A stretch of 64,000 nucleotides of DNA, taken from positions 124,001 to 188,000 of the forward strand of contig NZ_JACEHE010000002.1 in assembly GCF_013778455.1 (NCBI RefSeq), read 5' to 3'. The translations under genes were made by a program, and so were the position numbers. The notes beneath the pieces were generated by a model, which saw nothing but the letters and a program-made list of their open reading frames with translations, was not told the origin of the DNA and ran no database searches. Shown one piece after another: positions 16,034 through 25,852 of the stretch (the stretch's first letter is position 1; every line of letters starts with the position of its first letter). This DNA is from Streptomyces himalayensis subsp. himalayensis. Lineage in GTDB: Bacteria; Actinomycetota; Actinomycetes; Streptomycetales; Streptomycetaceae.

Positions 16034-17338
16034 CTAGCCTTCCCTGGACGTCGAAGCACCGGATGTCAAAGCACCAGGTGCCCCCTTAGGGGCCGGCGAG
16101 GGTTCGGCGGCGAGGTAGCGGGCCCAGCCCGCCTTCGGGGCCTCGCCGACCTTCAGCTCCCGCAGCTTGTCGAGGACGGCCGGGTCCTGAGCGTCGAGCC
16201 AGTCGGCGAGCTGACGGAAGGAGACACAGCGCACGTCCCGCTTGTTGCAGACACGTTCGATGGTCTCCTCGATGGCCCGCATATAGGTGCCGCCGTTCCA
16301 GGACTCGAAGTGGTTGCCGATGATCAGCGGCGCCCGGTTGCCGTTGTAGGCGCGGTCGAAGCCCTGCAACAGGCCGTCGCGCATCTGGTTGCCCCAGTAC
16401 TCGTGCTTGGACGGGTCGCCCTGGGTCGCGGTACCGGACTGGTTGACCATGAAGTTGTAGTCCATGGTCAGCGTCTCGAAGGACCGTCCCGGTAGCGGCA
16501 CGAGCTGCATCGACAAGTCCCAGAGGCCACCCTTCCGCTCGGGCCAGACCTGGTTGTCGACGCCGCTGGTGTCGTAACGGAAACCGAGCTCGCGGGCCGC
16601 CCGCCGGAAGTTCTCCTTGCCCTCCAGGCAGGGCGTGCGGGCGCCGATGAGCTCCTTGTCGTAGTCGAAGGGCAGCGGCGCCGTCGTCTTCAGGCCCGCG
16701 TTCGTCTTCCACGACTTCACAAAGGACTTGGCCTGCCGGATCTCGTCCTTCCAGTCCTCCACCGACCACTCGCCGACGCCCCCTCCGCTGCCGCAGAAGT
16801 GGCCGTTGAAGTGCGTGCCGATCTCGTTGCCCTCGAGCCAGGCTCCGCGGAGCTGCTCCACGGTCGCCTTGATTCCCTCGCGGTCGTTGAAGCCGATGTC
16901 CGAGCGGCCGGGCGAGTGGTGCGGCGGCCGGTAGAGGTCAGCCTTCTCCTCGGGGAGCACGTACACGCCGCTGAGGAAGTACGTCATGGTGGCGTTGTTC
17001 TTCTTCGCCACCTTGCGGAAGTACGAGAACAGTTTCTGGCTGTCCTCGCCCGCGCCGTCCCATGAGAACACCACGAACTGCGGGGGCTTCTGGCCGGACT
17101 TCAGGCGCTGGGGTTTCGCCAGATTCGGCTGCGCCCCGGTGAACGCCGTCGAACCGTCACCGATCAGGCGCACCGCACTCTTCGGCGCCGGAGCAGGAGC
17201 CACAGCTCCCTTCGGGCCCTTGGCGCCTTCCCTTGCGCCCTCTTTGGCGCCGGTCGCGCCGCCTGAGCAGCCGGCGAGGACGGTGGCACAGGCCGCGGCG
17301 GTCGTGATCCTCGCAGCGATCCTCATGGTGACGGCCAT
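16034..17338 (-). CDS. secreted polysaccharide-deacetylase-like lipoprotein
   Basis: 434 aa. The signal peptide MAVTMRIAARITTAAACATVLAGC ends in lipobox LAGC at about residue 24. The mature part has an Ala/Pro/Lys-rich linker, then a NodB-like fold: FVVFSWDGAGED (expected catalytic Asp), EGNEIGTHFNGH (His-x3-His type metal site), and PLIIGNHFESWN near the end. Cell-surface carbohydrate deacetylation is the likely role. ATG 17338 has AAGGTGG 7 nt upstream; ATG 17326 is an alternative. The open frame runs on to 17563 through tandem repeats, but that part looks like untranslated leader. Confidence 0.85.
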   Translation of the reverse strand: MAVTMRIAARITTAAACATVLAGCSGGATGAKEGAREGAKGPKGAVAPAPAPKSAVRLIGDGSTAFTGAQPNLAKPQRLKSGQKPPQFVVFSWDGAGEDSQKLFSYFRKVAKKNNATMTYFLSGVYVLPEEKADLYRPPHHSPGRSDIGFNDREGIKATVEQLRGAWLEGNEIGTHFNGHFCGSGGGVGEWSVEDWKDEIRQAKSFVKSWKTNAGLKTTAPLPFDYDKELIGARTPCLEGKENFRRAARELGFRYDTSGVDNQVWPERKGGLWDLSMQLVPLPGRSFETLTMDYNFMVNQSGTATQGDPSKHEYWGNQMRDGLLQGFDRAYNGNRAPLIIGNHFESWNGGTYMRAIEETIERVCNKRDVRCVSFRQLADWLDAQDPAVLDKLRELKVGEAPKAGWARYLAAEPSPAPKGAPGALTSGASTSREG

Positions 17339-17381
17339 CTCCGCCCACCTTCTTCCTTCGGTCGGGGCAGTGCCTCGAGTC

Positions 17382-17471
17382 CGGGCAGTGCGCCGAACCC
17401 GGGCAGTGCGCCGAACCCGGGCAGTGCGCCGAACCCGGGCAGTGCGCCGAACCCGGGCAGTGCGCCGATCG
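17382..17471. repeat. five tandem 18-bp units upstream of the deacetylase gene
   Basis: Unit CGGGCAGTGCGCCGAACC repeats at 17382, 17400, 17418, 17436 and 17454; the last unit differs at its end. Because the unit is a multiple of three, an open frame (RRTARV repeats) runs through, but it lies upstream of the best start codon. Confidence 0.9.
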
Positions 17472-17753
17472 AGGCTTTTACCGGGACTGTCACCGGCGCG
17501 CTCAACGTCGCACGACGCCACGGAAGGAATTAGTACGACAAGCCGATAAGAAGCTGCATTCACTCGCCAGGGTGAACGTATGGCCCTTTTGTCCCAATAA
17601 TCAGGCGCCCACCTTTACTCTGCATTACGGTTCATTTACCAAGTGTTGAGAAATCCCGCCGCTGCAACGCCGTGACCCACGGCCGCGACCCACCCGGCAA
17701 TGGCCGGGCCCCCAGTTCCGCGACCGCGCCGCCCCGGAGGAGACGGGAAAAAG
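17472..17753. other. divergent promoter region
   Basis: It lies between the deacetylase gene and the SulP-carbonic anhydrase gene. The stretch 17575-17660 is AT-rich (CCAATAATCAGG, CATTACGGTTCATTTACC) and probably carries promoters; no individual box is convincing. No gene is seen. Confidence 0.4.
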
Positions 17754-20285
17754 ATGTCAGCCTGCGTCCCCACTCGCATCGACGACTCTTCGCTCACGAC
17801 CGACGCCCATGGACCCCACAGCCCGCCGCCGAACCGGCACCGAAGATTCCGGATCGCCGGCGCCGACCTGTCCGCCTCGGTGGCCGTCTTCCTGATCGCG
17901 CTGCCCCTGTCGCTGGGCATCGCCCTCGCGACCGGAGCACCGCTCCAGGCAGGCCTCGTCGCCGCCGCGGTGGGCGGCCTCGTGGCGGGCCGGTTCGGCG
18001 GCGCACCGCTCCAGGTGAGCGGCCCTGCCGCCGGGCTCACCGTCGTGACCGCCGAGATCATCCAGCAGTACGGATGGCGTACGACCTGCGCCATCACCGT
18101 CCTCGCCGGACTCGCCCAGCTCGGTCTGGCCTACCTGCGGGTGGCGCGTTCGGCGCTCGCCGTGAGCCCCGCCATCGTGCACGGCATGCTGGCCGGCATC
18201 GGTGTCACCATCGCCGTCGCCCAGCTGCATGTCGTGCTCGGCAGCACCCCGCAGAGCTCCGTGGTCGACAACCTCAAGGCTCTGCCCGGTCAGTTGGCCC
18301 AGCTGCATCCGGCGGCGCTCTCGGTGAGTCTGCTGACCTTGGCTGTTCTCCTGGCCTGGCCCCGGATTCCCGGGCGGGCAGGGCGTGCCGCCCGGAAGAT
18401 CCCCGCCGCCCTCGCGGCCGTTGCGCTGGCCACAGCGGTGGCGGCGCTGGCCGGGCTGCGGCTGCCGAGGGTGGATCTGCCCTCCTGGTCCAGCCATGCG
18501 CTGCCGCAGTTGCCCGATGGACCCATGCTGGGCATCGCGGCCGCCGTGCTGACCATCACCCTCGTCGGCAGCGTCGAATCGCTGCTCTCCGCGGTGGCCG
18601 TGGACAAGCTGGCCGCAGGACGCAAGGGGCCCCGCGTGCCGCGGGCCGACCTCGACCGGGAGCTGCGCGGCCAGGGGACGGCGAACATCGTCTCGGGCGC
18701 GCTCGGCGGCCTGCCCGTCACCGGCGTCGCGGTGCGTAGCGCGGCGAACGTCCATGCGGGCGCCGTCAGCCGCAACTCCGCGATGCTGCACGGCCTGTGG
18801 GTCGTGGTGGCTTCGCTGCTCCTGGTGCCGGTGCTCGACCTGATCCCGCTGGCCGCGCTTGCCGCGCTGGTCATGGCCGTCGGCATCCAGATGGTGAGCA
18901 TCAACCACATCCGTTCGGTCACCCGCCACCGCGAGGTGCTGGTCTATGTGGTGACGACGGTGGGCGTGGTGTTCCTCGGCGTCCTGGAGGGCGTGGGCGT
19001 CGGTATCGCCGTCGCGGTCGCCGTCGCACTGCACCGGCTGACCCACACCCGCATCACGCACGAGGAGGACGCATACGGCATCCACCACGTCCGCGTCCGC
19101 GGGCAGCTGACGTTCCTCGCCGTGCCCCGGCTCAGCCGCGCCCTGCACCTGGTGCCCCATGGAGCCCGAGTCGTCGTCGAGCTGGACGGCTCATTCATGG
19201 ACCACGCGGCGTACGAATCGCTGCAGGACTGGCAGGACGCCCACCGCGCGCACGGCGGATCGGTCGAGATGACCGGGCGCGCCGGGATCGCGGCCTCCCC
19301 TGCCCATGGGGCCACTCAAGGCGGCAAGGCCGCTCAGGAAGATCTCCCCACTCGAAGGAGGTCGAGAGTCATGGAGAAGGCGCGAGCCTGGGGAAGACTC
19401 GGCGAGCCCACGGTCGCCTCGCACTCCTGCTGCCGCCCATGGACGCCGTGGCACAACCACCACTGCGACCGGCCCGGGCACACGCCGGAGGACGGTCTGC
19501 CCAGCGGGCACCAACTGGCCAGCGGGATCAGCGCGTTCCAACGCGACACCGCTCCCCTGGTGCGCGGTGAGCTCGCCCGGCTGGCGCGCGAAGGGCAGCG
19601 GCCCACCCAGCTGTTCCTGACCTGCGCCGACTCCCGGCTCGTCACCTCGATGATCACCTCCAGCGGTCCGGGCGACCTCTTCGTCGTGCGAAATGTGGGC
19701 AATCTGGTACCGCTGCCGGGCGAGGAGAGCGGTGACGACTCGGTTGCGGCAGCCATCGAGTACGCCGTGGACGTCCTGAAGGTGCAGTCGATCACCGTGT
19801 GCGGGCACTCCGGATGCGGTGCGATGCAGGCACTTCTGCAGTCCGGCGGGCAGTCTGACGACCAGGCCGGGCGACAGGCCACGGCCTCGCGCCCGGAGGA
19901 GCCCGACGGTGTGCAGACGCCACTCAGGCGCTGGCTGCGGCACGGGCTGCCCAGCCTGCGGCGCATGGCCGACGCGGAGCAGCCCGGGGCGCGGCTGGAC
20001 AGAAGGGGGCCGGCCGATGACGTCGAGAGGCTCTGTCTGACCAATGTGGTGCAGCAGTTGGAGCATCTGCGGGCGCACGAGGCGGTGGCTCGGCGGCTCG
20101 CGGACGGCACGCTCGAGCTGCATGGCATGTACTTCCATGTGGGCGAGGCCCAGGCGTATCTGCTGTCCGACGCCGCGCCGGACGGCATGGTCTTCGACCA
20201 GGTCGGCGACGCGCCCCTCCACGACGTCGGCAAGGCGTCCTTCGACCAGGTCAGTGGCGCGCCCCTGGAGGACTCGCGCGCCTGA
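17754..20285 (+). CDS. SulP-family anion transporter fused to beta-carbonic anhydrase
   Basis: 843 aa in three parts. Residues about 28-400 form a SulP transporter (hydrophobic helices; GAPLQAGLVAAAVGGLVAG, ESLLSAVAVD). About 425-510 is a STAS domain. About 590-825 is a beta-carbonic anhydrase with zinc ligands in LTCADSRLV (Cys, Asp-Arg pair) and VCGHSGCGAM (His, Cys). The link between STAS and anhydrase is Lys/Arg-rich. The fusion suggests bicarbonate uptake or export coupled to CO2 hydration at the membrane. ATG 17754 has GGAGGAG upstream; the frame extends to 17700 but the extension is Pro/Arg junk. A hairpin follows at 20315. Confidence 0.93.
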   Translation: MSACVPTRIDDSSLTTDAHGPHSPPPNRHRRFRIAGADLSASVAVFLIALPLSLGIALATGAPLQAGLVAAAVGGLVAGRFGGAPLQVSGPAAGLTVVTAEIIQQYGWRTTCAITVLAGLAQLGLAYLRVARSALAVSPAIVHGMLAGIGVTIAVAQLHVVLGSTPQSSVVDNLKALPGQLAQLHPAALSVSLLTLAVLLAWPRIPGRAGRAARKIPAALAAVALATAVAALAGLRLPRVDLPSWSSHALPQLPDGPMLGIAAAVLTITLVGSVESLLSAVAVDKLAAGRKGPRVPRADLDRELRGQGTANIVSGALGGLPVTGVAVRSAANVHAGAVSRNSAMLHGLWVVVASLLLVPVLDLIPLAALAALVMAVGIQMVSINHIRSVTRHREVLVYVVTTVGVVFLGVLEGVGVGIAVAVAVALHRLTHTRITHEEDAYGIHHVRVRGQLTFLAVPRLSRALHLVPHGARVVVELDGSFMDHAAYESLQDWQDAHRAHGGSVEMTGRAGIAASPAHGATQGGKAAQEDLPTRRRSRVMEKARAWGRLGEPTVASHSCCRPWTPWHNHHCDRPGHTPEDGLPSGHQLASGISAFQRDTAPLVRGELARLAREGQRPTQLFLTCADSRLVTSMITSSGPGDLFVVRNVGNLVPLPGEESGDDSVAAAIEYAVDVLKVQSITVCGHSGCGAMQALLQSGGQSDDQAGRQATASRPEEPDGVQTPLRRWLRHGLPSLRRMADAEQPGARLDRRGPADDVERLCLTNVVQQLEHLRAHEAVARRLADGTLELHGMYFHVGEAQAYLLSDAAPDGMVFDQVGDAPLHDVGKASFDQVSGAPLEDSRA

Positions 20286-20314
20286 ACCCTTCCCTGATCC
20301 CGTCCGTGAGTAGG

Positions 20315-20344
20315 TATGACCCCGTGCCGGTGCGCGGGGTCATA
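20315..20344 (+). terminator. hairpin after the SulP-anhydrase gene
   Basis: TATGACCCCG (20315-20324) pairs perfectly with 20335-20344 around a 10-nt loop. It lies 30 bp after the stop codon. Confidence 0.7.
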
Positions 20345-20451
20345 TCGGCGTAAAGGTCTAAACCAGTGTTCGGCAGACCCTTGCACCCGTGGCCTCGGAC
20401 TGATGAGCTATGGCCTGGGACACAACGGACACCCTGGGAAAGGGAGATGTC

Positions 20452-22407
20452 GTGAGCAACGAAAGCCTGGCCAACCTGCTTCGTGAGGAGCGGAGGTTCG
20501 CGCCGCCCGCCGACCTGGCCGCGCACGCCAACGTCACCGCGGAGGCGTACGAACAGGCCAAGGCTGACCGGCTCGGCTTCTGGGCCGAGCAGGCGCGTCG
20601 GCTGACCTGGGCCACCGAGCCGACCGAGACGCTGGACTGGTCGAACCCGCCGTTCGCCAAGTGGTTCGCGGACGGCAAGCTCAACGTCGCGTACAACTGC
20701 GTGGACCGCCATGTCGAGGCGGGCCTCGGCGACCGTGTCGCGATCCACTTCGAGGGTGAGCCGGGCGACAGCCGGGCCATCACCTACGCCGAACTGAAGG
20801 ACGAGGTTTCCAAGGCCGCGAACGCCCTGACCTCGCTCGGTGTGCAGAAGGGCGACCGGGTCGCCGTATACATGCCCATGATCCCGGAGACCGCGGTCGC
20901 CATGCTGGCCTGCGCCCGCATCGGCGCCGCGCACTCCGTGGTCTTCGGCGGCTTCTCTGCCGACGCGCTGGCCACCCGTATCGAGGACGCCGACGCCAAG
21001 GTCGTCATCACCTCCGACGGCGGCTACCGCCGCGGCAAGCCGGCCGCGCTCAAGCCCGCCGTGGACGATGCCATCGCGCGCGTGGACCGTGTCGAGCACG
21101 TCCTCGTGGTACGCCGCACCGGGCAGGACGTCGCCTGGACCGAGGGCCGCGACGTGTGGTGGCACGAGCTGGTCGAACAGCAGTCGGCCGAGCACACCCC
21201 GGAGGCCTTCGACGCCGAGCACCCGCTGTTCATCCTGTACACGTCCGGTACGACGGGTAAGCCGAAGGGCATCCTGCACACCTCCGGCGGCTACCTCACC
21301 CAGGCCGCGTACACGCACCACGCGGTCTTCGACCTCAAGCCCGAGACGGACGTCTACTGGTGCACCGCCGACGTCGGCTGGGTCACCGGCCACTCGTACA
21401 TCGTGTACGGGCCGCTGGCGAACGGCGCGACGCAGGTCATGTACGAGGGAACGCCCGACACCCCGCACCAGGGGCGCTTCTGGGAGATCGTCCAGAAGTA
21501 CGGGGTGACCATCCTGTACACGGCGCCGACGGCCATTCGTACGTTCATGAAGTGGGGCGACGACATCCCCGCGAAGTTCGACCTGAGCAGCCTGCGCATC
21601 CTGGGGTCGGTCGGTGAGCCGATCAACCCCGAGGCGTGGATCTGGTACCGCAAGCACATCGGGGCCGACCGGACGCCGATCGTGGACACCTGGTGGCAGA
21701 CCGAGACCGGCGCGATGATGATCTCGCCGCTGCCGGGCGTCACCGAGACGAAGCCGGGCTCCGCCCAGACGCCGCTGCCCGGTATCTCCGCCACCGTCGT
21801 CGACGACGAGGCGCGCGAGGTGCCCAACGGCGGGGGCGGCTATCTCGTCCTGACCGAGCCGTGGCCGTCGATGCTGCGCACCATCTGGGGCGACGACCAG
21901 CGGTTCATCGACACCTACTGGTCCCGCTTCGAGGGCAAGTACTTCGCGGGCGACGGCGCCAAGAAGGACGAGGACGGCGACATCTGGCTGCTCGGCCGGG
22001 TCGACGACGTGATGCTGGTGTCCGGCCACAACATCTCGACCACCGAGGTGGAGTCGGCGCTGGTCTCGCACCCGTCGGTCGCCGAGGCGGCGGTCGTGGG
22101 CGCGGCGGACGAGACGACCGGCCAGGCCATCGTCGCGTTCGTGATCCTGCGGGGGACGGCCGCCGAGACCGCCGACCTGGTCGGCGAGCTGCGGAACCAC
22201 GTCGGCTCCACGCTGGGCCCGATCGCCAAGCCGAAGCGGATCCTGCCGGTGGCCGAGCTGCCGAAGACCCGCTCCGGCAAGATCATGCGGCGCCTGCTGC
22301 GCGATGTCGCCGAGAACCGCCAGCTGGGCGACGTCACGACGCTGACGGACTCGTCCGTCATGGAGCTGATCCAGTCGAAGCTGCCGGCTGCGGCGAGCGA
22401 GGACTGA
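20452..22407 (+). CDS. acsA: acetyl-CoA synthetase (AMP-forming)
   Basis: 651 aa from GTG 20452 ([10 protein letters not shown]...), with GGGAG upstream; length and N-terminus match Streptomyces AcsA. Adenylation motifs: [13 protein letters not shown] (P-loop), [24 protein letters not shown], and the C-terminal [11 protein letters not shown], whose Lys before IMRR is the lysine that Pat-type enzymes acetylate to inactivate the enzyme. It converts acetate, ATP and CoA to acetyl-CoA in the cytoplasm. The transcript ends at a T-tailed hairpin, so it is probably monocistronic. Identification is certain to the family level. Confidence 0.97.
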   Translation: MSNESLANLLREERRFAPPADLAAHANVTAEAYEQAKADRLGFWAEQARRLTWATEPTETLDWSNPPFAKWFADGKLNVAYNCVDRHVEAGLGDRVAIHFEGEPGDSRAITYAELKDEVSKAANALTSLGVQKGDRVAVYMPMIPETAVAMLACARIGAAHSVVFGGFSADALATRIEDADAKVVITSDGGYRRGKPAALKPAVDDAIARVDRVEHVLVVRRTGQDVAWTEGRDVWWHELVEQQSAEHTPEAFDAEHPLFILYTSGTTGKPKGILHTSGGYLTQAAYTHHAVFDLKPETDVYWCTADVGWVTGHSYIVYGPLANGATQVMYEGTPDTPHQGRFWEIVQKYGVTILYTAPTAIRTFMKWGDDIPAKFDLSSLRILGSVGEPINPEAWIWYRKHIGADRTPIVDTWWQTETGAMMISPLPGVTETKPGSAQTPLPGISATVVDDEAREVPNGGGGYLVLTEPWPSMLRTIWGDDQRFIDTYWSRFEGKYFAGDGAKKDEDGDIWLLGRVDDVMLVSGHNISTTEVESALVSHPSVAEAAVVGAADETTGQAIVAFVILRGTAAETADLVGELRNHVGSTLGPIAKPKRILPVAELPKTRSGKIMRRLLRDVAENRQLGDVTTLTDSSVMELIQSKLPAAASED

Positions 22408-22427
22408 AGCCCCGCAAAGGTCTGCGG

Positions 22428-22460
22428 AAGGGCACCTGGCAGCGCGCCGGGTGCCCTTTT
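22428..22460 (+). terminator. rho-independent terminator of acsA
   Basis: AAGGGCACCTGGC pairs with GCCGGGTGCCCTT (one wobble) over a 5-nt loop and runs into TTTT. Confidence 0.85.
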
Positions 22461-22594
22461 CGCTACACGGCGTCGCGGGGTCCTCCCCCAGCTAACGCGC
22501 TGGGCGAGGAACGCCTGCCCACAGCGGCAGCAAAGATCATCAGGTAGGTCTTGCGGTCACCCGGTAGGGTGGTTCTCGCGTCAGGAACGCGTAA

Positions 22595-22613
22595 GCGATC
22601 GCGTAACGATCGC
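22595..22613. promoter_or_regulatory. GCGATCG-N5-CGATCGC inverted repeat upstream of nhaA
   Basis: Perfect 7-bp arms 80 bp upstream of the nhaA start. Position and symmetry fit an operator for a dimeric regulator; no family can be named. Confidence 0.4.
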
Positions 22614-22692
22614 GCCAGGGTGCGCCGGGAAGTCTGGTCGGCAACGCAGTACAGCCAGCTGTCTTGCCGATCACGACCAGGAGGTCCCGCCC

Positions 22693-24111
22693 GTGGCCGC
22701 GCCCGCACCTGCACCCACGCCCACACCCCCGAAGACACGCAAGGTACTGGGCCGTCTGTCCCTGCCGGAGCGGAACTACGTCGCGGACGCCCTGCGCACC
22801 GAAACCCTCGGCGGAGTCCTCCTCCTCGTCGCCGCCGTCACCGCGCTGATCTGGGCGAACACCCCGCTCCACGGCAGCTACGAGGCCGTCCGCGACTTCC
22901 ACATCGGACCTGCCGCACTCGGCCTGGACCTCTCCCTCGAGCACTGGGCCGCCGACGGGCTGCTCGCCGTCTTCTTCTTCGTCGCCGGCATCGAGCTCAA
23001 ACGCGAGCTCGTCGCCGGCGATCTGCGCGACCCCAGAGCCGCGGTGCTCCCGGTCGTCGCCGCCATCTGCGGCATGGCCGTACCCGCGCTCGTCTACACC
23101 TTCGTCAACACGGTCGGCGAGGGTTCACTCGCAGGGTGGGCGGTGCCGACGGCGACCGACATCGCCTTCGCCCTCGCCGTACTCGCCGTCATCGGCACGT
23201 CACTGCCGTCCGCACTGCGCGCCTTCCTGCTGACGCTCGCCGTCGTCGACGACCTCTTCGCGATCCTGATCATCGCCGTGTTCTTCACGAGCGACCTGAA
23301 CTTCGCGGCGCTCGGCGGCGCCGTCGCCGGCCTCGCCGTCTTCTGGCTGCTGCTGCGCAAAGGCGTGCGCGGCTGGTACGTCTACGTGCCGCTCGCACTG
23401 ATCATCTGGGGGCTGATGTACAACAGCGGCGTCCACGCCACCATCGCAGGCGTCGCCATGGGTCTGATGCTGCGCTGCACACGCCGTGAGGGCGAGGAGC
23501 AGTCCCCCGGTGAGCGCATCGAACACCTCGTACGCCCCCTCTCAGCGGGTCTCGCCGTGCCGCTGTTCGCGCTGTTCAGCGCCGGGGTCGTGATCTCCGG
23601 CGGGGCGCTGGGCGAGGTGTTCACGCAGCCGGAGGCACTGGGAGTGGTGCTGGGCCTGGTCGTCGGCAAGGCGGTGGGCATCTTCGGCGGCACCTGGCTG
23701 ACGGCCCGGTTCACCAGGGCTTCGCTCAGCGAGGACCTCGCATGGCCCGACGTCTTCGCGGTGGCCTCTCTCGCGGGCATCGGCTTCACCGTCTCGCTGC
23801 TGATCGACGAGCTCGCCTTCGCCGAGGACCCGGTGCTGTCGGACGTGGTCAAGGCGGCTGTCCTCATGGGCTCCGTCATCGCGGCCGTGCTCTCAGGAGT
23901 GCTGCTGAAGATCCGCAACGCCAAGTACCGCAGGCTGTGCGAGGACGAGGAGCGCGACGAGGACCTCGACGGCATTCCGGACGTCTACGAGCTCCACAAG
24001 CCCGAGTACCACCTCCGCATGGCCCGGATCTACGAGGCCAAGGCGGCCGAACACCGCAGGCGTGCCGAAGTGGCGTCCGGGGCAGGCGGACAGGGCGACG
24101 GTCCGGCATGA
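22693..24111 (+). CDS. nhaA: Na+/H+ antiporter NhaA
   Basis: 472 aa. It starts at GTG 22693 with AGGAGG 8 nt upstream. After a Pro/Ala/Lys N-terminus come about 11-12 membrane helices. The ion-binding double Asp is in AVVDDLFAILIIAVFF, and VPTATDIAFALAVLAV and NSGVHATIAGVAMGL are typical NhaA segments. The C-terminal 60 residues form an acidic, then Glu/Arg/Ala-rich cytoplasmic tail (EDEERDEDLDGIPDVYELH) not present in E. coli NhaA. It exports Na+ in exchange for protons. The holin-like gene follows 104 bp later. Confidence 0.94.
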   Translation: MAAPAPAPTPTPPKTRKVLGRLSLPERNYVADALRTETLGGVLLLVAAVTALIWANTPLHGSYEAVRDFHIGPAALGLDLSLEHWAADGLLAVFFFVAGIELKRELVAGDLRDPRAAVLPVVAAICGMAVPALVYTFVNTVGEGSLAGWAVPTATDIAFALAVLAVIGTSLPSALRAFLLTLAVVDDLFAILIIAVFFTSDLNFAALGGAVAGLAVFWLLLRKGVRGWYVYVPLALIIWGLMYNSGVHATIAGVAMGLMLRCTRREGEEQSPGERIEHLVRPLSAGLAVPLFALFSAGVVISGGALGEVFTQPEALGVVLGLVVGKAVGIFGGTWLTARFTRASLSEDLAWPDVFAVASLAGIGFTVSLLIDELAFAEDPVLSDVVKAAVLMGSVIAAVLSGVLLKIRNAKYRRLCEDEERDEDLDGIPDVYELHKPEYHLRMARIYEAKAAEHRRRAEVASGAGGQGDGPA

Positions 24112-24215
24112 TCTGACACCAGGGGCGCAGTACGCACATGCAGGGCGCACTCACCCGGCTACCGCTGGGGGCACCCCCAGGTGTCACACCCGCAGAAGAG
24201 AAGAGGGAGACCGCG

Positions 24216-24722
24216 ATGAGCGCACCCGACGGCCCTGTCGGCGCCGACCGCAGCATCGGCCAGCTGTTCGCCTCGGCGTCCAGCGAGATGTCCGCGCTGG
24301 TGCACGACGAGATCGCGCTGGCCAAGGCCCAGCTGCGCCAGGACGTCAAGCGCGGTGCGGTCGGCGGCGGCGCGTTCGCGGTGGCGGGCGCGGTGCTGAT
24401 CTTCTCCCTGCCCATGCTGAGCTTCGCCCTGGCCTACGGCATCAACGCGTGGAGCGGCTGGCATCTGTCGGTCTGCTTCCTGCTGTCCTTCGCCGCGAAC
24501 GTGCTGCTGGCCGGGTTGCTGGCGCTGATCGGCACCGTGTTCGCGAAGAAGGCCAAGAAGGGCGGCGGCCCGCAGAAGACCGTCGCCTCCGCCAAGGAGA
24601 CGGCCGCCGTCCTGCAGAAGGCCAAGCCGCATCCGCGAGCCGCCGTGCCCGCCTCCTCCCGGCTCGGCCTGCCGGAAGGCGTCGGCGGCAAGGCCGACGC
24701 TGTGGCACGCTCGTCCTCATGA
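24216..24722 (+). CDS. phage-holin-3_6-like (Holin-X) membrane protein
   Basis: 168 aa. The N-terminus (SIGQLFASASSEMSALVHDEIALAKAQLRQDV) is the helical signature of this actinobacterial family, followed by two hydrophobic helices (about residues 48-72 and 84-106) and a Lys/Ala-rich tail. It is probably not a lytic holin; members occur in many actinobacterial chromosomes with unknown role. ATG 24216 has GAGGGAGA upstream. The stop overlaps the ATG of the hydrolase gene (ATGA), so the two are coupled. Confidence 0.8.
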   Translation: MSAPDGPVGADRSIGQLFASASSEMSALVHDEIALAKAQLRQDVKRGAVGGGAFAVAGAVLIFSLPMLSFALAYGINAWSGWHLSVCFLLSFAANVLLAGLLALIGTVFAKKAKKGGGPQKTVASAKETAAVLQKAKPHPRAAVPASSRLGLPEGVGGKADAVARSSS

Positions 24723-25678
24723 CGGACCCCTCCACCCCTTCGGCCCACTCCGCGCAACCTGCCTCAGCCGTACGCATCGACATCCCCGGCGGCAGAAAGG
24801 TGACGCACCGGGACATCGCCGCCAACGGCGCGCGCTTCCACATCGCCGAACTGGGTGACGGGCCTCTCGTCCTGCTGCTGCACGGATTCCCGCAGTTCTG
24901 GTGGACCTGGCGCCACCAGCTGGTCGCGCTCGCCGACGCGGGCTTCCGCGCGGTCGCGATGGACCTGCGCGGCGTGGGCGGCAGCGACCGGACCCCCCGG
25001 GGCTACGACCCCGCGAACCTCGCGCTCGACATCACGGGAGTCGTACGGTCCCTCGGCGAGCCCGACGCGGCGCTGGTCGGCCATGACCTCGGCGGCTATC
25101 TCGCGTGGACGGCGGCCGTGATGCGGCCCAAGCTGGTGCGCCGGCTCGCCGTGTCCTCGATGCCGCATCCCCGGCGCTGGCGTTCGGCGATGCTCTCCGA
25201 CGTCCGGCAGACCGCCGCGGGCTCCTACATCTGGGGCTTCCAGCGGCCGTGGCTGCCCGAGCGCCGGCTCGTCGCGGACGGCGGCGCACTGACGGGCCGG
25301 CTGATCCGGGAGTGGTCGGGGCCGCGGCTTCCGGATGACGAGGCGGTGGAGACGTACCAGCGGGCGATCTGCATCCCCTCGACGGCGCACTGCTCGATCG
25401 AGCCGTACCGGTGGATGGTCCGCTCCATGGCACGGCCCGACGGCATCCAGTTCAACCGCCGTATGAAGCGGCCGGTGCGGGTGCCGACGCTGCATCTGCA
25501 CGGCTCCCTCGATCCGGTGATGCGCACGCGCAGCGCGGCGGGCTCGGGCGAGTACGTGGAAGCCCCGTACCGCTGGCGGCTGTTCGACGGCCTGGGGCAC
25601 TTCCCTCACGAGGAGGACCCGGTGGCCTTCTCGGCCGAGCTGGTCAACTGGCTGAAGGACCCGGAGCCGGACCGCTGA
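24719..25678 (+). CDS. alpha/beta hydrolase, epoxide-hydrolase-like
   Basis: 319 aa. Oxyanion motif HGFPQFWWTW (about residues 46-55), nucleophile elbow VGHDLGGYLAW with Asp (not Ser), which points to epoxide hydrolase or dehalogenase chemistry, and catalytic His in FDGLGHFPHEED near the end. RGVGGSDRTPRGYD follows the second strand as in epoxide hydrolases. The start overlaps the holin-like stop by ATGA. The substrate is unknown. Confidence 0.87.
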   Translation: MTDPSTPSAHSAQPASAVRIDIPGGRKVTHRDIAANGARFHIAELGDGPLVLLLHGFPQFWWTWRHQLVALADAGFRAVAMDLRGVGGSDRTPRGYDPANLALDITGVVRSLGEPDAALVGHDLGGYLAWTAAVMRPKLVRRLAVSSMPHPRRWRSAMLSDVRQTAAGSYIWGFQRPWLPERRLVADGGALTGRLIREWSGPRLPDDEAVETYQRAICIPSTAHCSIEPYRWMVRSMARPDGIQFNRRMKRPVRVPTLHLHGSLDPVMRTRSAAGSGEYVEAPYRWRLFDGLGHFPHEEDPVAFSAELVNWLKDPEPDR

Positions 25679-25852
25679 TCGGCCTCCGTCGGGCTGCTTC
25701 GGGCTTCTTCGGGGACTTCTCCGGGCGGCCGTCCAAGTGACCGTTAATCGGACGTGAACGCCAGTCCTTCGAACGCCACATGCCTGCCGCATAGGCCAAT
25801 TGGGGGCCCAGCGCGAGGTTACCGACCTTGAGGCACGGGCAGACCTCGGGGT

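Noticed and set aside
17339..17563. N-terminal extension of the deacetylase with RRTARV repeats
   Set aside because: It would place the lipoprotein signal peptide about 80 residues inside the protein; the best RBS is at 17338.
20251..22200. 649-aa minus-strand ORF opposite acsA
   Set aside because: Long antisense frames are common in high-GC genes; the sequence is Val/Gly/Arg/Asp-rich without motifs, while acsA is certain.
24216..24722. Prophage holin, suggesting a prophage
   Set aside because: No other phage genes lie nearby, and this family is widespread in actinobacterial chromosomes beside nhaA-type genes.
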